Assembly: GCA_030447805.1 (NCBI GenBank)
Contig: JAUJOE010000003.1
Span: 280,727 to 344,726 of the forward strand
Length of the DNA stretch: 64,000 nt
Direction: 5' to 3'
Origin: Nocardioidaceae bacterium
GTDB lineage: Bacteria; Actinomycetota; Actinomycetes; Propionibacteriales; Nocardioidaceae
Part shown: positions 9,691-21,758 of the stretch, in pieces
Layout of the letters: each line of letters starts with the position of its first letter
Numbering within the stretch: the stretch's first letter is position 1
Translations under genes and position numbers: made by a program
The notes under the pieces: generated by a model
What the model was told of the DNA's origin: nothing
Seen by the model: the letters and a program-made list of their open reading frames with translations, nothing else
The model's database searches: none

Positions 9691-10959
9691 GTGAGTGTCG
9701 CGCCTGCTCGGGTCTTCATCGCTCGGCTCGCGGGCCTGCTCGTCTATGACCCCAACGGTGACCAGGTGGGCAAGATCCGCGACGTCGTGGCTGCCCTGCG
9801 CGTCGACACGAAGCCGCCGCGGGTGCTGGGGCTCGTCGTCGAAGTGCTGGGCCGTCGGCGCATCTTCTTGCCGATGACCCGGGTTACCCGGGTCGACGTC
9901 GGACAGGTCGTCACCACCGGCCTTGTCAACATGCGCCGATTCGAGCAGCGCAACACCGAGACCCTCGTGCTCGGCGAGCTACTCGACCGCACCATCACCC
10001 TCGTCGACACCGGCGAGCAAGGTGTCGTCTACGACATCGCGATGGAACAGGCGCGCACCCGGGAGTGGGTGCTGTCGCGGGTCGCGGTGCAGCACGGCTC
10101 GAAGCGCTTCGGTCGCAAAGGGCAGACCCGAGTCGTCGAGTGGTCGGAGGTCTCCGGTCTCACCGACGCCCACGCCCGGCAGGGGGCGACTCACCTGCTC
10201 GCAGCTCTCGACACCATGCGACCTGCCGACCTCGCCAACGTCATCCACGACCTGTCACCGAAGCGCCGCGGCGAGATCGCTGCAGCGCTCGACGACGAGC
10301 GGCTGGCCGACGTACTCGAAGAACTGCCCGAGGACGTCCAGGTGCAGATCTTGGGCCAGCTGGAGTCCGAGCGCGCCGCCGACATCTTGGAGGAGATGTC
10401 ACCGGACGACGCCGCCGACCTCATCGCCGAGCTGCCCCCCGAGACCGCGGAGCTGCTGCTGCAGTTGATGCAGCCCGACGAGGCCGAGGACGTCCGGCGG
10501 CTGATGTCGTACGAGGAGCACACCGCCGGTGGTCTGATGACGACCGACCCGGTGATCCTGCCGCCCGACGCGACGGTGGCGGAGGCGTTGGCCCGCATTC
10601 GCGACGCGGACCTCTCACCGTCACTCGCCGCGATGGTGTACGTCTGCCGACCGCCGCTCGAGACACCGACCGGGCGCTTCATCGGCGTGGGTCACTTCCA
10701 GCGCCTGTTGCGAGAGCCGCCCTCGAGCCTGGTCTCCGGAGTCACCGACAACGACCTGGAGGCGCTGCGGGCTGACGCCCCGCTGGAAGACGTGACGCGC
10801 CTGCTGGCGCAGTACAACCTGGTGGCCAGCCCCGTGGTCGACGATGCTGGGCACCTGCTGGGCGTGGTCACGGTCGACGACGTGATCGACCACCTGCTGC
10901 CGGAGGACTGGCGTGGGCGTCCGACCGCATCTCGGGTGGCGGTGCCCGGTGGTGCGTGA
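9691..10959 (+). CDS. PRC-barrel / MgtE N-terminal / CBS-domain protein
   Basis: MgtE_N repeats (LEELPEDVQVQILGQLESERAADILEEMSPDDAADLIAELP) followed by paired CBS domains. Confidence 0.9.
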   Translation: MSVAPARVFIARLAGLLVYDPNGDQVGKIRDVVAALRVDTKPPRVLGLVVEVLGRRRIFLPMTRVTRVDVGQVVTTGLVNMRRFEQRNTETLVLGELLDRTITLVDTGEQGVVYDIAMEQARTREWVLSRVAVQHGSKRFGRKGQTRVVEWSEVSGLTDAHARQGATHLLAALDTMRPADLANVIHDLSPKRRGEIAAALDDERLADVLEELPEDVQVQILGQLESERAADILEEMSPDDAADLIAELPPETAELLLQLMQPDEAEDVRRLMSYEEHTAGGLMTTDPVILPPDATVAEALARIRDADLSPSLAAMVYVCRPPLETPTGRFIGVGHFQRLLREPPSSLVSGVTDNDLEALRADAPLEDVTRLLAQYNLVASPVVDDAGHLLGVVTVDDVIDHLLPEDWRGRPTASRVAVPGGA

Positions 10960-11527
10960 GGAGTCGCGCGAGGACGACCGCCGCGACACCGGACGCCGAC
11001 AGCGGGCCCGCGCCCCGCGACTCGACGTACCACGAGACACCACCCGGACCTTCGTGCGCCGCCCCGACTACGACCCGGAGATGTTCGGCCGGTTCGCCGA
11101 GACGTTCGCCAGGTTCTTGGGGACCGCCAGGTTCCTCGCCTACATGACGGTCTTCGTGATCATCTGGATCGCCATCAACGTGATCGGGCTGTTCGGCTTG
11201 CGCTGGGACCCGTACCCGTTCATCTTGCTCAACCTGATCTTCTCCACCCAGGCGTCGTACGCCGCCCCGCTGATCCTGCTGGCCCAGAACCGGCAGGAGG
11301 CACGTGACCGGGTCATCTCGGAACGCGACCGGGACGCCAACGTGCGCGCCCATGCCGACATGGAGTTCCTGGCCCGCGAGGTGGCGTCGCTGCGGATGGC
11401 GGTGGGCGAGGTGGCCACGCGCGACTTCGTCCGCGCCGAGCTGCGCTCACTGCTCGCCGACCTCGACGATCTGGACCGGTCGCGGCGGGACCACGCTACT
11501 GACGGTCAGGGCAGCTCCACCCCGTAA
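10952..11527 (+). CDS. DUF1003 family membrane protein
   Basis: FMTVFVIIWIAINV-type segment: YMTVFVIIWIAINVIGLFGLRWDPYPFILLNLIFSTQASYAAPLILLAQNRQEARDR. Confidence 0.9.
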   Translation: MREESREDDRRDTGRRQRARAPRLDVPRDTTRTFVRRPDYDPEMFGRFAETFARFLGTARFLAYMTVFVIIWIAINVIGLFGLRWDPYPFILLNLIFSTQASYAAPLILLAQNRQEARDRVISERDRDANVRAHADMEFLAREVASLRMAVGEVATRDFVRAELRSLLADLDDLDRSRRDHATDGQGSSTP

Positions 11528-11536
11528 CCTGGCTGC

Positions 11537-12708
11537 ATGGCCTCCTCCCAGTCCGAGCGCATCCACGCCGCGCTGGCGACCGTCAACGACCCCGAGATCC
11601 GGCGCCCCATCACCGACCTCGGCATGGTTCGCGACGTCGAGGTCGACGCCGACGGCGCCGTCACCGTCACCGTGCTGTTGACGGTCTCCGGCTGCCCGTT
11701 GAAGGACACGATCACCCGGGACGTCACCGCGGCCGTCAGCGCCGTGAGCGGCGTGTCGTCGGTCGCCGTACACCTTGACGTGATGACACCCAGAGCAGCG
11801 CCAGGAGCTGCAGCAGACCCTGCGCGGTGGGCGGCCGGTCAAGGAGATCCCCTTCGCCCGGCCCGACTCGCTCACCAAGGTCATCGCCGTTGCGTCGGGC
11901 AAGGGCGGTGTCGGCAAGTCGTCGGTCACGGTCAACCTCGCGTTGGCGATGGCTGGGCAGGGCCGCAAGGTCGGGATCGTCGACGCCGACATCTACGGTC
12001 ACTCGGTGCCCGCGATGCTCGGTGTCGCCGACGAGCGCCCGACGCAGGTCGAGCAGATGATCATGCCGGTCCCGGCGCGTGGGGTGAGCGTCATCAGCAT
12101 CGGCATGCTGAAGCCTCGCCGCGATCAGGTGGTCGCCTGGCGCGGACCGATGCTCGACCGGGCGCTGGTGCAGATGCTCACCGACGTCTACTGGGGTGAC
12201 CTCGACGTCCTGCTGCTCGACCTGCCGCCCGGCACCGGCGACATGGCCATCTCGGTGGGGCAGCATCTGCCCAACGCCGAGGTGCTCGTCGTCACGACAC
12301 CGCAGCTTGGCGGCCTCCGAGGTCGCCGAACGGGCCGGCACGATGGCGTCGATGATGAAACAGCGCGTCGTCGGCGTGATCGAGAACATGAGCTACCTCG
12401 TGTGCCCGCACTGCGGCGACGACCACCACATCGACGTGTTCGGCGCCGGTGGCGGCGCGACGGTCGCGGCGACGTTGTCGAACCGGTTCGGGTACGACGT
12501 CCCGGTGCTGGGGCAGGTGCCGATCGACGTACGGCTGCGTGCGGGCGGTGACACCGGCCGGCCGATAGTGCTCGCTGAGCCCGACGCTCCAGCCGCTGCC
12601 GCACTGACCTCGATCGCCCAGCAGCTGACCGCGAAGGGCCGCGGGTTGGCTGGTCTACAGCTCGGCCTGACCCCAGCCGGACACCGGCCGGCCGCTGAGG
12701 TCGTGTGA
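11537..12708 (+). CDS. mrp: Mrp/NBP35 P-loop ATPase (Fe-S carrier), two frameshifts
   Basis: DUF59-like N-terminus; SGKGGVGKSSVTVNLALAMA; DVLLLDLPPGTGDMAIS; MSYLVCPHCGDDHHIDVFG. Frame breaks near 11790 and 12305. Confidence 0.92.
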
Positions 12709-12720
12709 CACGCTGAGCGC

Positions 12721-13041
12721 ATGTTCGACATCGGCCCTGCGGAGTTCATGGTGCTCGCCATTGTGGCGATCTTCGTGTTCGGGCCCGACAAGCTGCCCGA
12801 CATCGCGCGGCAGGCCGGGCAGTTGCTGCGCTCTGCTCGTCGGGCGCTGACCAACGCCCGGTCGCAGCTGTCTGAGGAGCTCGGGCCGGAGTTCAAGGAC
12901 CTCGACCTACGCGACCTCAACCCGCGCGCCCTGGTGCAAAAGCACCTGATCGACGACCTCGAGGACGAGACCCCGGTGAGAGCCGGCCATCGGCCGCTGG
13001 AGAAGGACGAGGCGCCGCCGTTCGACGTCGACGCGACCTAG
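12721..13041 (+). CDS. tatB: Sec-independent translocase protein TatB
   Basis: MFDIGPAEFMVLAIVAIFVFGPDKLPDIARQAGQLLRSAR. Confidence 0.88.
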   Translation: MFDIGPAEFMVLAIVAIFVFGPDKLPDIARQAGQLLRSARRALTNARSQLSEELGPEFKDLDLRDLNPRALVQKHLIDDLEDETPVRAGHRPLEKDEAPPFDVDAT

Positions 13042-13084
13042 CGCCAGCCAAGGCGTGGGCCGGACCTTGAGTCTCTGTCCGCCG

Positions 13085-13156
13085 CCGAAAGCCTGACCGA
13101 AGTCAGTGCTGACGGCCCGTAAACCGACTGGGACGGCACTTCGGTCAGGGTTTCGG
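13085..13156. terminator. Long inverted repeat between convergent genes, candidate bidirectional terminator
   Basis: ccgaaagcctgaccgaagt / acttcggtcagggtttcgg: 19-bp arms, one mismatch, 34-nt loop, between tatB and htrA stops. Confidence 0.6.
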
Positions 13157-13206
13157 TCGATGAGGCGGGCACCGGTACGTCGATCCTTGGCTGGCGTGCG
13201 GCCAGC

Positions 13207-14553
13207 TCAGCCGATCTGCTTCCCGAGCACGACGTCGACGCTCGACGGCGCCTCCCCTCCGTCTCGCTCGATGCTCAACGTGATCGTCTCGCCCGGCTCG
13301 AACGACCGGATCATCACGATCAGCGCAACGCCGTCGTCGACCTCCTCGCCGTTGACCTCCTTGATCAGGTCCCCCTCCTCGATGCCGGCCTGCTCAGCGG
13401 GGCTGTCTGCCGTCACCTCGGCGACCACCGCCCCATCTGTCCCGCGGGCGACGCTCACCTTTGCGCCGATGATCGGGTACTCCGCGTGGCCGGTCTCGAT
13501 GATCTGCTCAACGGTCGTCTTGACCTGGTCGATGGGGATCGAAAAGCCGACGCCGATGTTTCCGGACTCCTTTTGCGACCTGCCGCCGCCGACCGTGGCG
13601 ATCGCCGAGTTGACGCCGATCACCGAGCCGTTGACGTCGACCAGTGGGCCGCCGGAGTTGCCAGGGTTGATCGCCGCGTCGGTCTGCAGAGCGTTGATGT
13701 ACGACGTCTCACCTTCCCCGCCCGCGATCACCGGCCGTTGCGTCGCGCTGATGATGCCCGCGGTGACGGTGGCGTTGAGTCCGAGCGGTGACCCGATGGC
13801 CACGACGTTCTGGCCGACCAGCACGTCCTCCGACGTGCCCAGGGCCGCCGGCGTCAGCCGCACGGACTCGTCAACGGCGAGCACGGCCACGTCGTACGAC
13901 GCGCTGCGTCCGACGATCGTCGCGGGGACCTCTCGGCCATTAGGCAGCGATACCTCGATCTCACCGCCATCGACGGCCGGGTCGATGACGTGGTTGTTGG
14001 TGACGATGTGACCAGCGTTGTCGTAGACAAAGCCCGAGCCGGTGACACCGAGGCTTGACCCCCTTGTACGTCGATCGACACCACACTCGGCAGCACCCGG
14101 TCGGCGACCTGGACCACCGGGCTGCCGCCCCCGCCGCTGATGGTTGCGGTCACGGTCGGAACGTCAGGCGTCGGACTCGTGGGCACTGTCGGGGTGGGGC
14201 GGGCGACGCTCACGTCGCGGTCGACCAGCGTCGCGCCGAGAGCCCCGCCACCCACGCCGAGCAGCAGCGACAGCAGGGCCAGCAGCAACCATGGCGTCTT
14301 CGCTCGAGGAGCCTGCGGCTGGGGTTGGGGTGATGGCTGAGGAGGCGGCGCGTGCTGCCAGTTCGTAGGCGACACCTGACCGGCGGGGCCAGTCCACGGA
14401 TGGCCGTGGGCCGTAGCCGGCATCGGGCGGCGGCGGGCCGTACGCGGGGATCGGGGGTTGGCCGTACGCCGCACCGGGCGGCTGCCACTGCCCCGGCGAG
14501 GGCTGGTCCGGGCCCGGCGAAGGCTGGTCCTGCCCCGGCGAAGACTCTGCCAA
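13207..14553 (-). CDS. HtrA-like trypsin-family serine protease with PDZ domain, frameshifted twice
   Basis: Pro-rich N-terminus, TM TPWLLLALLSLLLGVGGGALGAT, IVTNNHVI, DAAINPGNSGGPLVD, C-terminal PDZ. Confidence 0.9.
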
Positions 14554-14741
14554 GTTCCTGCTCCTGTCATGTCCCCCTACCCAAGCATGCCGCACTGTGG
14601 AAGCCGCCGCACCAGGGCGCAGGGCAGCTGCCACGGCTGCCGCGCCTGGTGTGACCGAGGGTTGGCACCGGATAGGCTCAGCCGGGTCGTGCACATCCCC
14701 AAGATGGGGGCCGTACCGAGGAGGCCAGCATCGCCACCGGG

Positions 14742-15364
14742 TTGAAGCCAGCGTCGTGGACTTATGCGGAGGACTTCGTCCCAGAGGACGAGGTACTGAA
14801 AGCAGCGCGAGCGCGCGCGCGGAGGTCGACGCCACACCCATTGGAGCTGGAGGCGGGGCGGCCCTGCGGTTCGTGGCGGCCCTGCTGGACGCCAGGAACG
14901 TCGTTGAGATCGGCACCGGGTGCGGTATCTCCGGGGTGTGGATGATGCGGGGGATGCGGTCGGACGGCGTACTCACCAGCGTCGACATCGAGGCCGATCA
15001 CCAGCGACTCGCCAAGCAGGCCTTCACCGACGCCGGCATCGCACCGCAGCGGGTCCGGCTCATCTCCGGGGCGGCGCTGGAGGTGCTGCCCCGGCTGACG
15101 GCGGGGCACTACGACCTGGTGTTCTGCGACGGCGACAAGCAGGAGTACCCGCAGTACCTGGAGCAGGCCCGGCGGCTGCTGCGCCCAGGCGGCGTGGTGG
15201 CGATCGACAACTCCCTGTGGCACGACCGGGTGGCCGACTCTGGGGTGCGTGACGCCGACACGCTGGCTATCCGCGAAACCCTGTCAGCTGTCGCCGACGA
15301 CGAGAACTTCATCTCGGTCCTGGTCCCCGTCGGAGACGGCCTCCTCCTCGCGCAGAAGCGCTGA
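14742..15364 (+). CDS. class I SAM-dependent O-methyltransferase, frameshift near 14815
   Basis: ARNVVEIGTGCGISGVWM, DLVFCDGDKQEYPQYLEQARRLLRPGGVVAIDN. Confidence 0.9.
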
Positions 15365-15376
15365 CCCCGCCGGCGA

Positions 15377-15935
15377 TCACGACGTCGCGATCCAGTAGCG
15401 AAGCTTTTCTCCTCGCTGGTCCTCGAAGACACCACCGTTGGTTTCGATGACCCGCCGAGACGCCACGTTCGTGTCGTCACACGTCACCAGGACCGGGTCG
15501 ATGCCCAGGCGGTTGGCGACGGGCAGGGCGGCGGCCAGCATCGCCGTCGCGTGACCGCGTCGCCGGGCGGACGGTCGGACGCTGTAACCGATGTGCCCGC
15601 CGAACTCCAACAGCCACGGTGTCAGCGAGTGCCGGATGGAAAGCCGACCGAGGTACTCCTCCCCGTCGACCCACCACAGCTGCGTCGCCGTAACGATGCC
15701 AGCCGGCAGCGGCGTCGCCGGGTCGGCGAGTGACTTCAGCCGGGCGGTGTACGTCGAGAACCGGCTGGGGTCGGCGAGTTCCTCGAGCGTGAACGGACTC
15801 CCCCGCTGACTCTCCGATGGCGGGGATCGTCGAGAGCCCGGTCCACCGCTCCGCGTCTCCGGCGGCCAACGTCTCCTCGACGGACTCCAGGAACGATCGC
15901 TGATACCGCGGGTCCGGGTCGACGAGCTCAGGCAT
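15377..15935 (-). CDS. GNAT-family N-acetyltransferase, frameshift near 15800
   Basis: GGHIGYSVRPSARRRGHATAMLAAALPVANRLGIDPVLVTCDDTNVASRRVIETNGG. Confidence 0.85.
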
Positions 15936-17471
15936 CGGCGAGGGCCGACAGCCAGCGCAGCAAGAGGCGGGCGCCGAACCCGGTGGCACCTTGGGTGTAC
16001 TCGTGGGCGTCCTTGCTCGAGTCTCCGACGCTGGCGATGTCGAGGTGCGCCCACGGCCGGGAGCCGGCGAAGTGCTGCAGGAACAGCGCTGCGGTGATGG
16101 CGCCGGGACCACCGGCTGCGTTGGTCGCGTCGGCGACGGGGTTGTCCAGCAGTTGCTCGTACTCCTTGCTCAGCGGCAGCCTCCAGACGGGCTCGCCGGC
16201 CGCGGCCCCTGCGGTGGCGAGCGCATCGGCGAGCGCGTCGTCGTTGGCGAAGAGCGCACCGAGCGACGTACCCAGCGCCACCTTTCCTGCGCCGGTGAGC
16301 GTGGCGATGTCGACCACCACCGCCGGCTCGATCTCGGCGTCGGCGTACGCGAGTGCGTCAGCGAGCACCAGCCGACCCTCGGCGTCGGTGTTGCCCACCT
16401 CGCTGGTGCGGCCGCCGTAGTGGGTGATGACGTCACCGGGCCGCATGGCCGCACCGCCGAACGCGTTCTCCGCAGCCGCAACCAGGCCGGTCACCTTGAC
16501 CGGCACGGCCAGCTCCCGCAGCGCGCCCATCACCGCGATGACGACGCCGCGCCGGTCATGTCGCGCTTCATCGTCATCATGCCCTCGAGCGGCTTGATCG
16601 AGATGCCGCCGCTGTCGAACGTGATCCCCTTGCCCACCAGCACCACATGCGGGGTACGGCGGCCGGCCCGCTTGGGCGCGTAGTCAAGCCGCACGAACCT
16701 CGACTCGTACGCCGACTCAGCGCCGACAGCCAAGATGCCCCCGAAGCCTTCCTTTGCCAGCCGCCGCTCGTCCCAGACGTCGATCTTCAAGTCGGCCTGC
16801 GACGCGGCTTCCCGCGCCCACTGTTCGAGCTGCACCGGGCCCTTCTCGTTCGACGGGGTCAGCGCGAAGGTGCGCGCGCGCCACGACGCGCGCGCGAGGG
16901 CGCCGGCGCGGTGGATCACCTCGGTCCGTGGCGGTGAGCCCAGGTCGGTCAACACCAGCAGCGGGGCCTTGGGCGGCTTCACCTGACCGGACTTGCGGTG
17001 GAAGCCGAACGCGCCGAGGACCAGCCCCTCGCAGTAGGCACCGAGCTGGTCGTCGTCAGCCCCGCTGCCGATGGCGGAGGCGGCTGCGTCCTTCCCCTTG
17101 GCGAGCCGGGCGAGCGCGGCTCCGGCTCGACGGTAGTCCGTCAGCGTCTCCTCGCCCAGCCCGATCAGGGCGACCTGCTCGATACCGTTCTGCTGTGCGC
17201 CGGTCTTGGACCGCCTCGCAGCAGACCGCCTCGCAGCCGGGAACAGCTGGTGCACGACCGTCTCTCCGGCAGCACCTGTCGCCTCAGCGCGGTCGAGCAG
17301 CGCGAAGCTGTCGAGCCCGAGGGCTCCCAGCGTCTCCTCAGCGCCTCGCTGCACGGTGTAGTCGTCGTCGCGTCGGGTGAACCCCACTGCGACCAGGGTG
17401 GCGTCGGTCGAGGCCGCACTCGACGTACTGACGTCAATGACGGGCGGCAGCGGCTGGGCGTCAACGAGCAC
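15928..17471 (-). CDS. pepA: leucyl aminopeptidase (M17), frameshift near 16540
   Basis: LVGKGITFDSGGISIKPLEGMMTMKRDMTGAA, NTDAEGRLVLADALAYA. Confidence 0.93.
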
Positions 17472-17539
17472 GCGAGAAACAGTAAGACCCCGGAGAGCGG
17501 ACTGCGCCTTCCGGGGTCTCACTCGGTGAACAACGTCTG

Positions 17540-17707
17540 TCAGGTGGTCACCAGGCTCAGCGCGTCCTCAAGCGCCTTGGCTTCCTCAGCGTTCAGCTCG
17601 ACAACCAGGCGCCCACCGCCCTCGAGCGGGACCCGCATCACCAGACCGCGTCCCTCTTTCGTGACTTCCAGCGGACCGTCGCCTGTCCGCGGCTTCATCG
17701 CCGCCAT
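17540..17707 (-). CDS. DUF3117 domain protein
   Basis: MAAMKPRTGDGPLEVTKEGRGLVMRVPLEGGGRLVVELNAEEAKALEDAL. Confidence 0.93.
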   Translation of the reverse strand: MAAMKPRTGDGPLEVTKEGRGLVMRVPLEGGGRLVVELNAEEAKALEDALSLVTT

Positions 17708-17830
17708 GCGCGAACCTACCCTTCGTCGTTGAGCGCCTGACTCCACCCGCCTGGGGCCGAGAAGGCAGCGCGTCGATAACTGCTCTCATTATCGCACCGG
17801 TTGGGGACAGGTGCGGCAGACTGCTCCCTT

Positions 17831-18625
17831 GTGAACGCTCGATCGGCCCTGTTCGACGTGTACGGCGACCACCTCCGCACGCGCGGCGGCGCTGCACCGG
17901 TCGCCGCGCTCGTTCGCATGATGGCCCCGCTCGGTATCGCCGCTCCCGCCGTACGCACAGCGATCTCCCGGATGGTGCGCCAACACTGGCTCGTACCGGT
18001 GAAGCTGGAGCAGGGTGCGGGCTACCGGCTGACCCCGCGCGCCGAGCGCCGCCTCAGCGACGCGGCGACCCGCATCTACCGAAGCGAGCTGACCCCGTGG
18101 GATTCGCGCTGGCACCTGCTGGTCCTCGACCACATCACCGACCGAGCCGCTCGCGATCGCGTCCGCTCCGGCCTCGGGTACCTCGGCTACGCGATGGTGC
18201 GCGACAACACGTGGATCAGCCCTCGTGAGTCGGGAGAGGTCGACGCGCTGCTGGAGAACGAGAAGGTACGGGCCGAGCGGTTCCTGGCGGAGTACGACGG
18301 AGACGTCGCCACGCTGACCGCCACGGCCTGGGACCTGCAGGGGCTCGGTCGCGCGTACGCGCGTTGGCTCGACGAGGCAAAGGCCCTGGTCGGGGAGACC
18401 AGCGGTGAGTGCTCGGACCAGGAAGCCTTTGTCACCCGCAGCCGGCTCGTGCACGAGTGGCGCAAGTTCCTGTTCCGTGACCCCGGTCTGCCGGCCGAGC
18501 TGCTGCCGGCTGACTGGGACGGCGACTCCGCCGCGAGGTTCTTCGACGCCGAGGCGGCCCGGCTGCTTCCCGGTGCCAGCCGCTACGTTGACGCCTGCCT
18601 ACGACTACAGGGAGAGTCGCCATGA
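17831..18625 (+). CDS. PaaX-family transcriptional regulator
   Basis: SALFDVYGDHLRTRGG...LGIAAPAVRTAISRMVRQHWLVPVKLEQGAGYRLTPRAERRL. Confidence 0.88.
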   Translation: MNARSALFDVYGDHLRTRGGAAPVAALVRMMAPLGIAAPAVRTAISRMVRQHWLVPVKLEQGAGYRLTPRAERRLSDAATRIYRSELTPWDSRWHLLVLDHITDRAARDRVRSGLGYLGYAMVRDNTWISPRESGEVDALLENEKVRAERFLAEYDGDVATLTATAWDLQGLGRAYARWLDEAKALVGETSGECSDQEAFVTRSRLVHEWRKFLFRDPGLPAELLPADWDGDSAARFFDAEAARLLPGASRYVDACLRLQGESP

Positions 18626-19494
18626 CCGAGAGCGCGCCAGGACCTGTCGAGCCGGATGACAACACTTCCTCGTCGGCGGTCACGTACGACGTGCAGGCGG
18701 GCGTCGCGACGCTCACCTTCACCCGTCCCGAGGCGATGAACAGCCTCGACACAGCCACTAAGGAACAGTTGCTTTCAGCGGTGCGGCGGGCAGCGGCGGA
18801 CGCCGAGGCGCGGTGCGTGGTGATCACCGGTACCGGCCGCGCCTTCTGCGTGGGGCAGGACCTGCGCGAGCACGTCGACAACCTGGCCGGCATGGCCTTG
18901 GAGGAGGTCTGGGCCACCGTCGATGAGCACTACACTCCCATCGCACGCGCCATCGCGACGATGCCCAAGCCCGTCGTGGCGGCAGTCAACGGCGTCGCGG
19001 CCGGCGCCGGCATGGCGATCGCCTTGGCCTGCGACTGGCGGGTGGCCGCCGACAGCGCCAGCTTCACCACGGCCTTCACCGGTGTCGGGCTCTCCTGCGA
19101 CACCGGTACGTCGTGGACGTTGCCGCGGCTGATCGGACGAGGCAAGGCGATGGAGCTGCTGCTCTGGCCGCGCAGCGTCACCGCCGCCGAGGCGCTCGAG
19201 ATCGGCTTGGTGAACTGGGTGTTCCCCGCCGACCGGCTCGCCGACGAGGTGGCTGACATCACTGGTCGGCTGGCGGCCGGCCCGACCCTTGCCTTCGCCG
19301 CGGTGAAGGAGGCGGTGCAGTACGCCGCTACGCATTCATTGGAGGAAGCATTGGCCTTCGAGAGCAAGCTGATGGCACGCACAGGGGGTTCGGCCGACCA
19401 CCGGAACGCCGTACAGTCGTTCGTCGCCAAGGAGAAGCCCACCTTCAGTGGTCACTCCGGCGGCACCGTTCGTGGTACGTCTTCCGACACGTGA
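18622..19494 (+). CDS. enoyl-CoA hydratase/isomerase
   Basis: VATLTFTRPEAMNSLD, GRAFCVGQDLREH, VNGVAAGAGMAIALACDWRVA; 4-bp overlap with paaX-like gene. Confidence 0.92.
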   Translation: MTESAPGPVEPDDNTSSSAVTYDVQAGVATLTFTRPEAMNSLDTATKEQLLSAVRRAAADAEARCVVITGTGRAFCVGQDLREHVDNLAGMALEEVWATVDEHYTPIARAIATMPKPVVAAVNGVAAGAGMAIALACDWRVAADSASFTTAFTGVGLSCDTGTSWTLPRLIGRGKAMELLLWPRSVTAAEALEIGLVNWVFPADRLADEVADITGRLAAGPTLAFAAVKEAVQYAATHSLEEALAFESKLMARTGGSADHRNAVQSFVAKEKPTFSGHSGGTVRGTSSDT

Positions 19495-19570
19495 CGGCTA
19501 ACGGTCGCTCAAACCGCTGAACCACCCCGGGTTTGATGCACACCTTCTGTTTGGAAGGGATGATGCAGCC

Positions 19571-20843
<1,273 letters not shown>

Positions 20844-20942
20844 CCGGTGCGCATAAAACCCGGGGAGATTCACGCCGCCAGGTCGTACGTCTGCCGACAC
20901 GCGACGGGAAACGTACGCCGTGCGCGGTGGGGTCCCGGCAGA

Positions 20943-21758
20943 TTAGAAGTGACCGCCGATGGCGCGGACGAGCCCGCGGGGCGCGCGCACGTGTAGGTAC
21001 CGCTGCGTCGGTGAGCTGCTGAACTCCACCGTCACGCAGGCACCGGCGTGGTTGGCGTTGAACCACTGGGTCAAGGTGCCATGGCATACGCCAGCGCAGT
21101 CGAACTCCTTGATCGGCAGCTGCAGCTCCTTGGCCAGCCGCCGGGCGAAGGGGCGGTCCTTTGCGCCGTACACGTCGACGCCGTACAGCGGCGAATGGAA
21201 GGTGACGACGTAGTCGGGGTCGATCTCGTTCAGGAACGCCTTGAGGGCACGCGTCTCGGGCTCCGACGACGGTTTCGGCCCGGAGTAATACCAGCCGGTC
21301 AGCGGCTTCCAGTTGGTCGGGAAGTTGCGGTTGAGGTCGACGCCGTTGGCGTTGTGGCGCTGGTCGCGAAACACCCCGTCGGGGTTGTCTCGCGGGATCA
21401 CCCACAGGTGCACCCCCTTGACCGGGTTGCCGTCGCGCAGGTCGCCGAGCACCACCTGGCCGCCCGTCTCGTTGCCGTGCATCGAACCCAACGCGACGAC
21501 GGTGACCGCAGCGTTGGGGTCCCCGAGCTCGTAGGCTCGGATCGGGTTGTCCTTCACCGACCGACCGATGATGCGCGCCGAGACCACTGCCGGTCGGCCC
21601 TCCCCGACCACAGCGGCCCCAGCCGAAGCAACGTTGCCGCCTTGGGCTTGCTGGGTGGACGGCTGGGTGGCGCCAGCGGAGGCTGCGCCGTGGATGGCCA
21701 GTAGCGTCGCGGCTGAACTCAGCGCAAGTCCCGCGATCATCGGTCGGCTGCGGCTCAT
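20943..21758 (-). CDS. M14-family zinc carboxypeptidase (murein peptide amidase-like), secreted
   Basis: Signal peptide; GSMHGNETGG; NANGVDLNRNFPTNW; VTVEFSSS. Confidence 0.88.
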   Translation of the reverse strand: MSRSRPMIAGLALSSAATLLAIHGAASAGATQPSTQQAQGGNVASAGAAVVGEGRPAVVSARIIGRSVKDNPIRAYELGDPNAAVTVVALGSMHGNETGGQVVLGDLRDGNPVKGVHLWVIPRDNPDGVFRDQRHNANGVDLNRNFPTNWKPLTGWYYSGPKPSSEPETRALKAFLNEIDPDYVVTFHSPLYGVDVYGAKDRPFARRLAKELQLPIKEFDCAGVCHGTLTQWFNANHAGACVTVEFSSSPTQRYLHVRAPRGLVRAIGGHF

